A stretch of DNA of 64,000 nt from Polyodon spathula (Eukaryota; Chordata; Actinopteri; Acipenseriformes; Polyodontidae), in the NCBI RefSeq assembly GCF_017654505.1, contig NC_054553.1, positions 9,780,558 to 9,844,557 of the forward strand. Reading direction: 5' to 3'. Under the pieces are notes generated by a model. It saw nothing but the letters and a program-made list of their open reading frames with translations. It had not been told where the DNA came from and did not search any database. Below are positions 63,371-64,000 of this stretch, piece after piece (the first letter of the stretch is position 1; every line of letters begins with the position of its first letter). A program made the position numbers and the translations under genes.

Positions 63371-63812
63371 TCAGGTGTCTCTGCTACGACAATGTTTTTT
63401 AGTATAATGTTCAAACTTGTACTTGTCAAACAGCTGCAGAGAGGTCTAGTAACATACTCGTCAGAAACTTATTTTTATATGGTCACCTTATAATTAAAGA
63501 AATTGATCCACTCCATATTTCGTTTAGAATAAAAAGTTATTACCTTTATTATTAAAACATTGCTGCAAAAAATAAAACAACATATTTCGACACCAGCTGA
63601 ATGCTATTCTTGTACCTGAAAACACTGTTTCGAAAAAGCGTTGTTGTATATACAATGTGCTTTTTTTTTTAATTTGTTTTTGTTTTATCATATCAAATTT
63701 ACGATTTACTGGTACTTATGTTCTATTGGTGGGGAACTTCCAGTGAGACATAATTTAATACTAATCTTGAAGTGCTGTAATTTCCTTAGCTTGGTTTATT
63801 ACCAGGATTTAT

Positions 63813-63847
<35 letters not shown>

Positions 63848-64000
63848 TGTCCTAAATGGCAGTTGAGTAATAAGCCAGATACACATGGAAAGTGCAATTT
63901 GTATGAGTCATTATGATGCCTTCAGTCTCTTGAGCCTGTAATACACTGTTTTCTTACAATTAAGTATGGTAAAGGATGGTAAAAAAAAAAAACATGGTGA
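63368..64000. other. Noncoding DNA to window end
   Basis: No gene is recognized. Poly(T) of about 29 bases at 63813-63841. Confidence 0.45.

Overview
The window looks like repeat-dense, AT-rich intergenic or deep-intronic DNA of a ray-finned fish. I could not identify any complete host protein-coding gene, rRNA or tRNA gene, CRISPR array or bacterial-type operon. The evidence for a fish is the repeat content: a fish-type Tc1 transposon, a DIRS tyrosine-recombinase fragment, an RLE-type LINE, an L2-like LINE, TTAA-flanked piggyBac-like elements, several LTR relatives, fish-type SINE-like repeats, and more than a dozen long (AT)n or (AAT)n microsatellites. This mix resembles non-teleost fishes (sturgeon, paddlefish, gar) more than teleosts. 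That last step is an impression from remembered repeats, not a measurement.

Layout. 1-960: a CR1-like LINE tail abutting a DIRS fragment. 2866-6930: three LTR-type elements, including a clean solo LTR with a 5-bp target duplication (6281-6927). 7-17 kb: mostly unique AT-rich DNA with microsatellites, two copies of a tRNA-related repeat (11.1-11.5 kb), and an unusually motif-rich noncoding block (10.8-11.06 kb). 17.9-23 kb: a possible small exon, a TTAA element, a broken RLE-type LINE on the minus strand, a pogo-like element sitting inside an AT microsatellite, and an LTR fragment. 27.8-29.1 kb: a 549-bp long palindrome next to a solo LTR on the minus strand. 30-35 kb: a Tc1 relic, a SINE-like copy, and a near full-length Tc1 element with 170-bp inverted repeats and a dead transposase. 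36-54 kb: mostly unique sequence with short LINE, SINE and simple repeats. 55.3-56.7 kb: an L2-like reverse transcriptase relic precisely split by a TTAA element. 59.0-59.6 kb: an LTR with a SINE-like copy nested inside it. 60-64 kb: unique DNA and microsatellites.

The strongest observations are architectural. Related LTRs keep a terminal hairpin and, in the two intact copies, a second hairpin just before the TATA box, although the stem sequences differ. Several nested insertions can be read to the base. The Tc1 transposase has lost its third catalytic residue. I found no convincing novel gene system. The best candidates for host function are a putative start-codon exon at 17.9 kb and a homeodomain/POU-site cluster near 10.8-11.05 kb.
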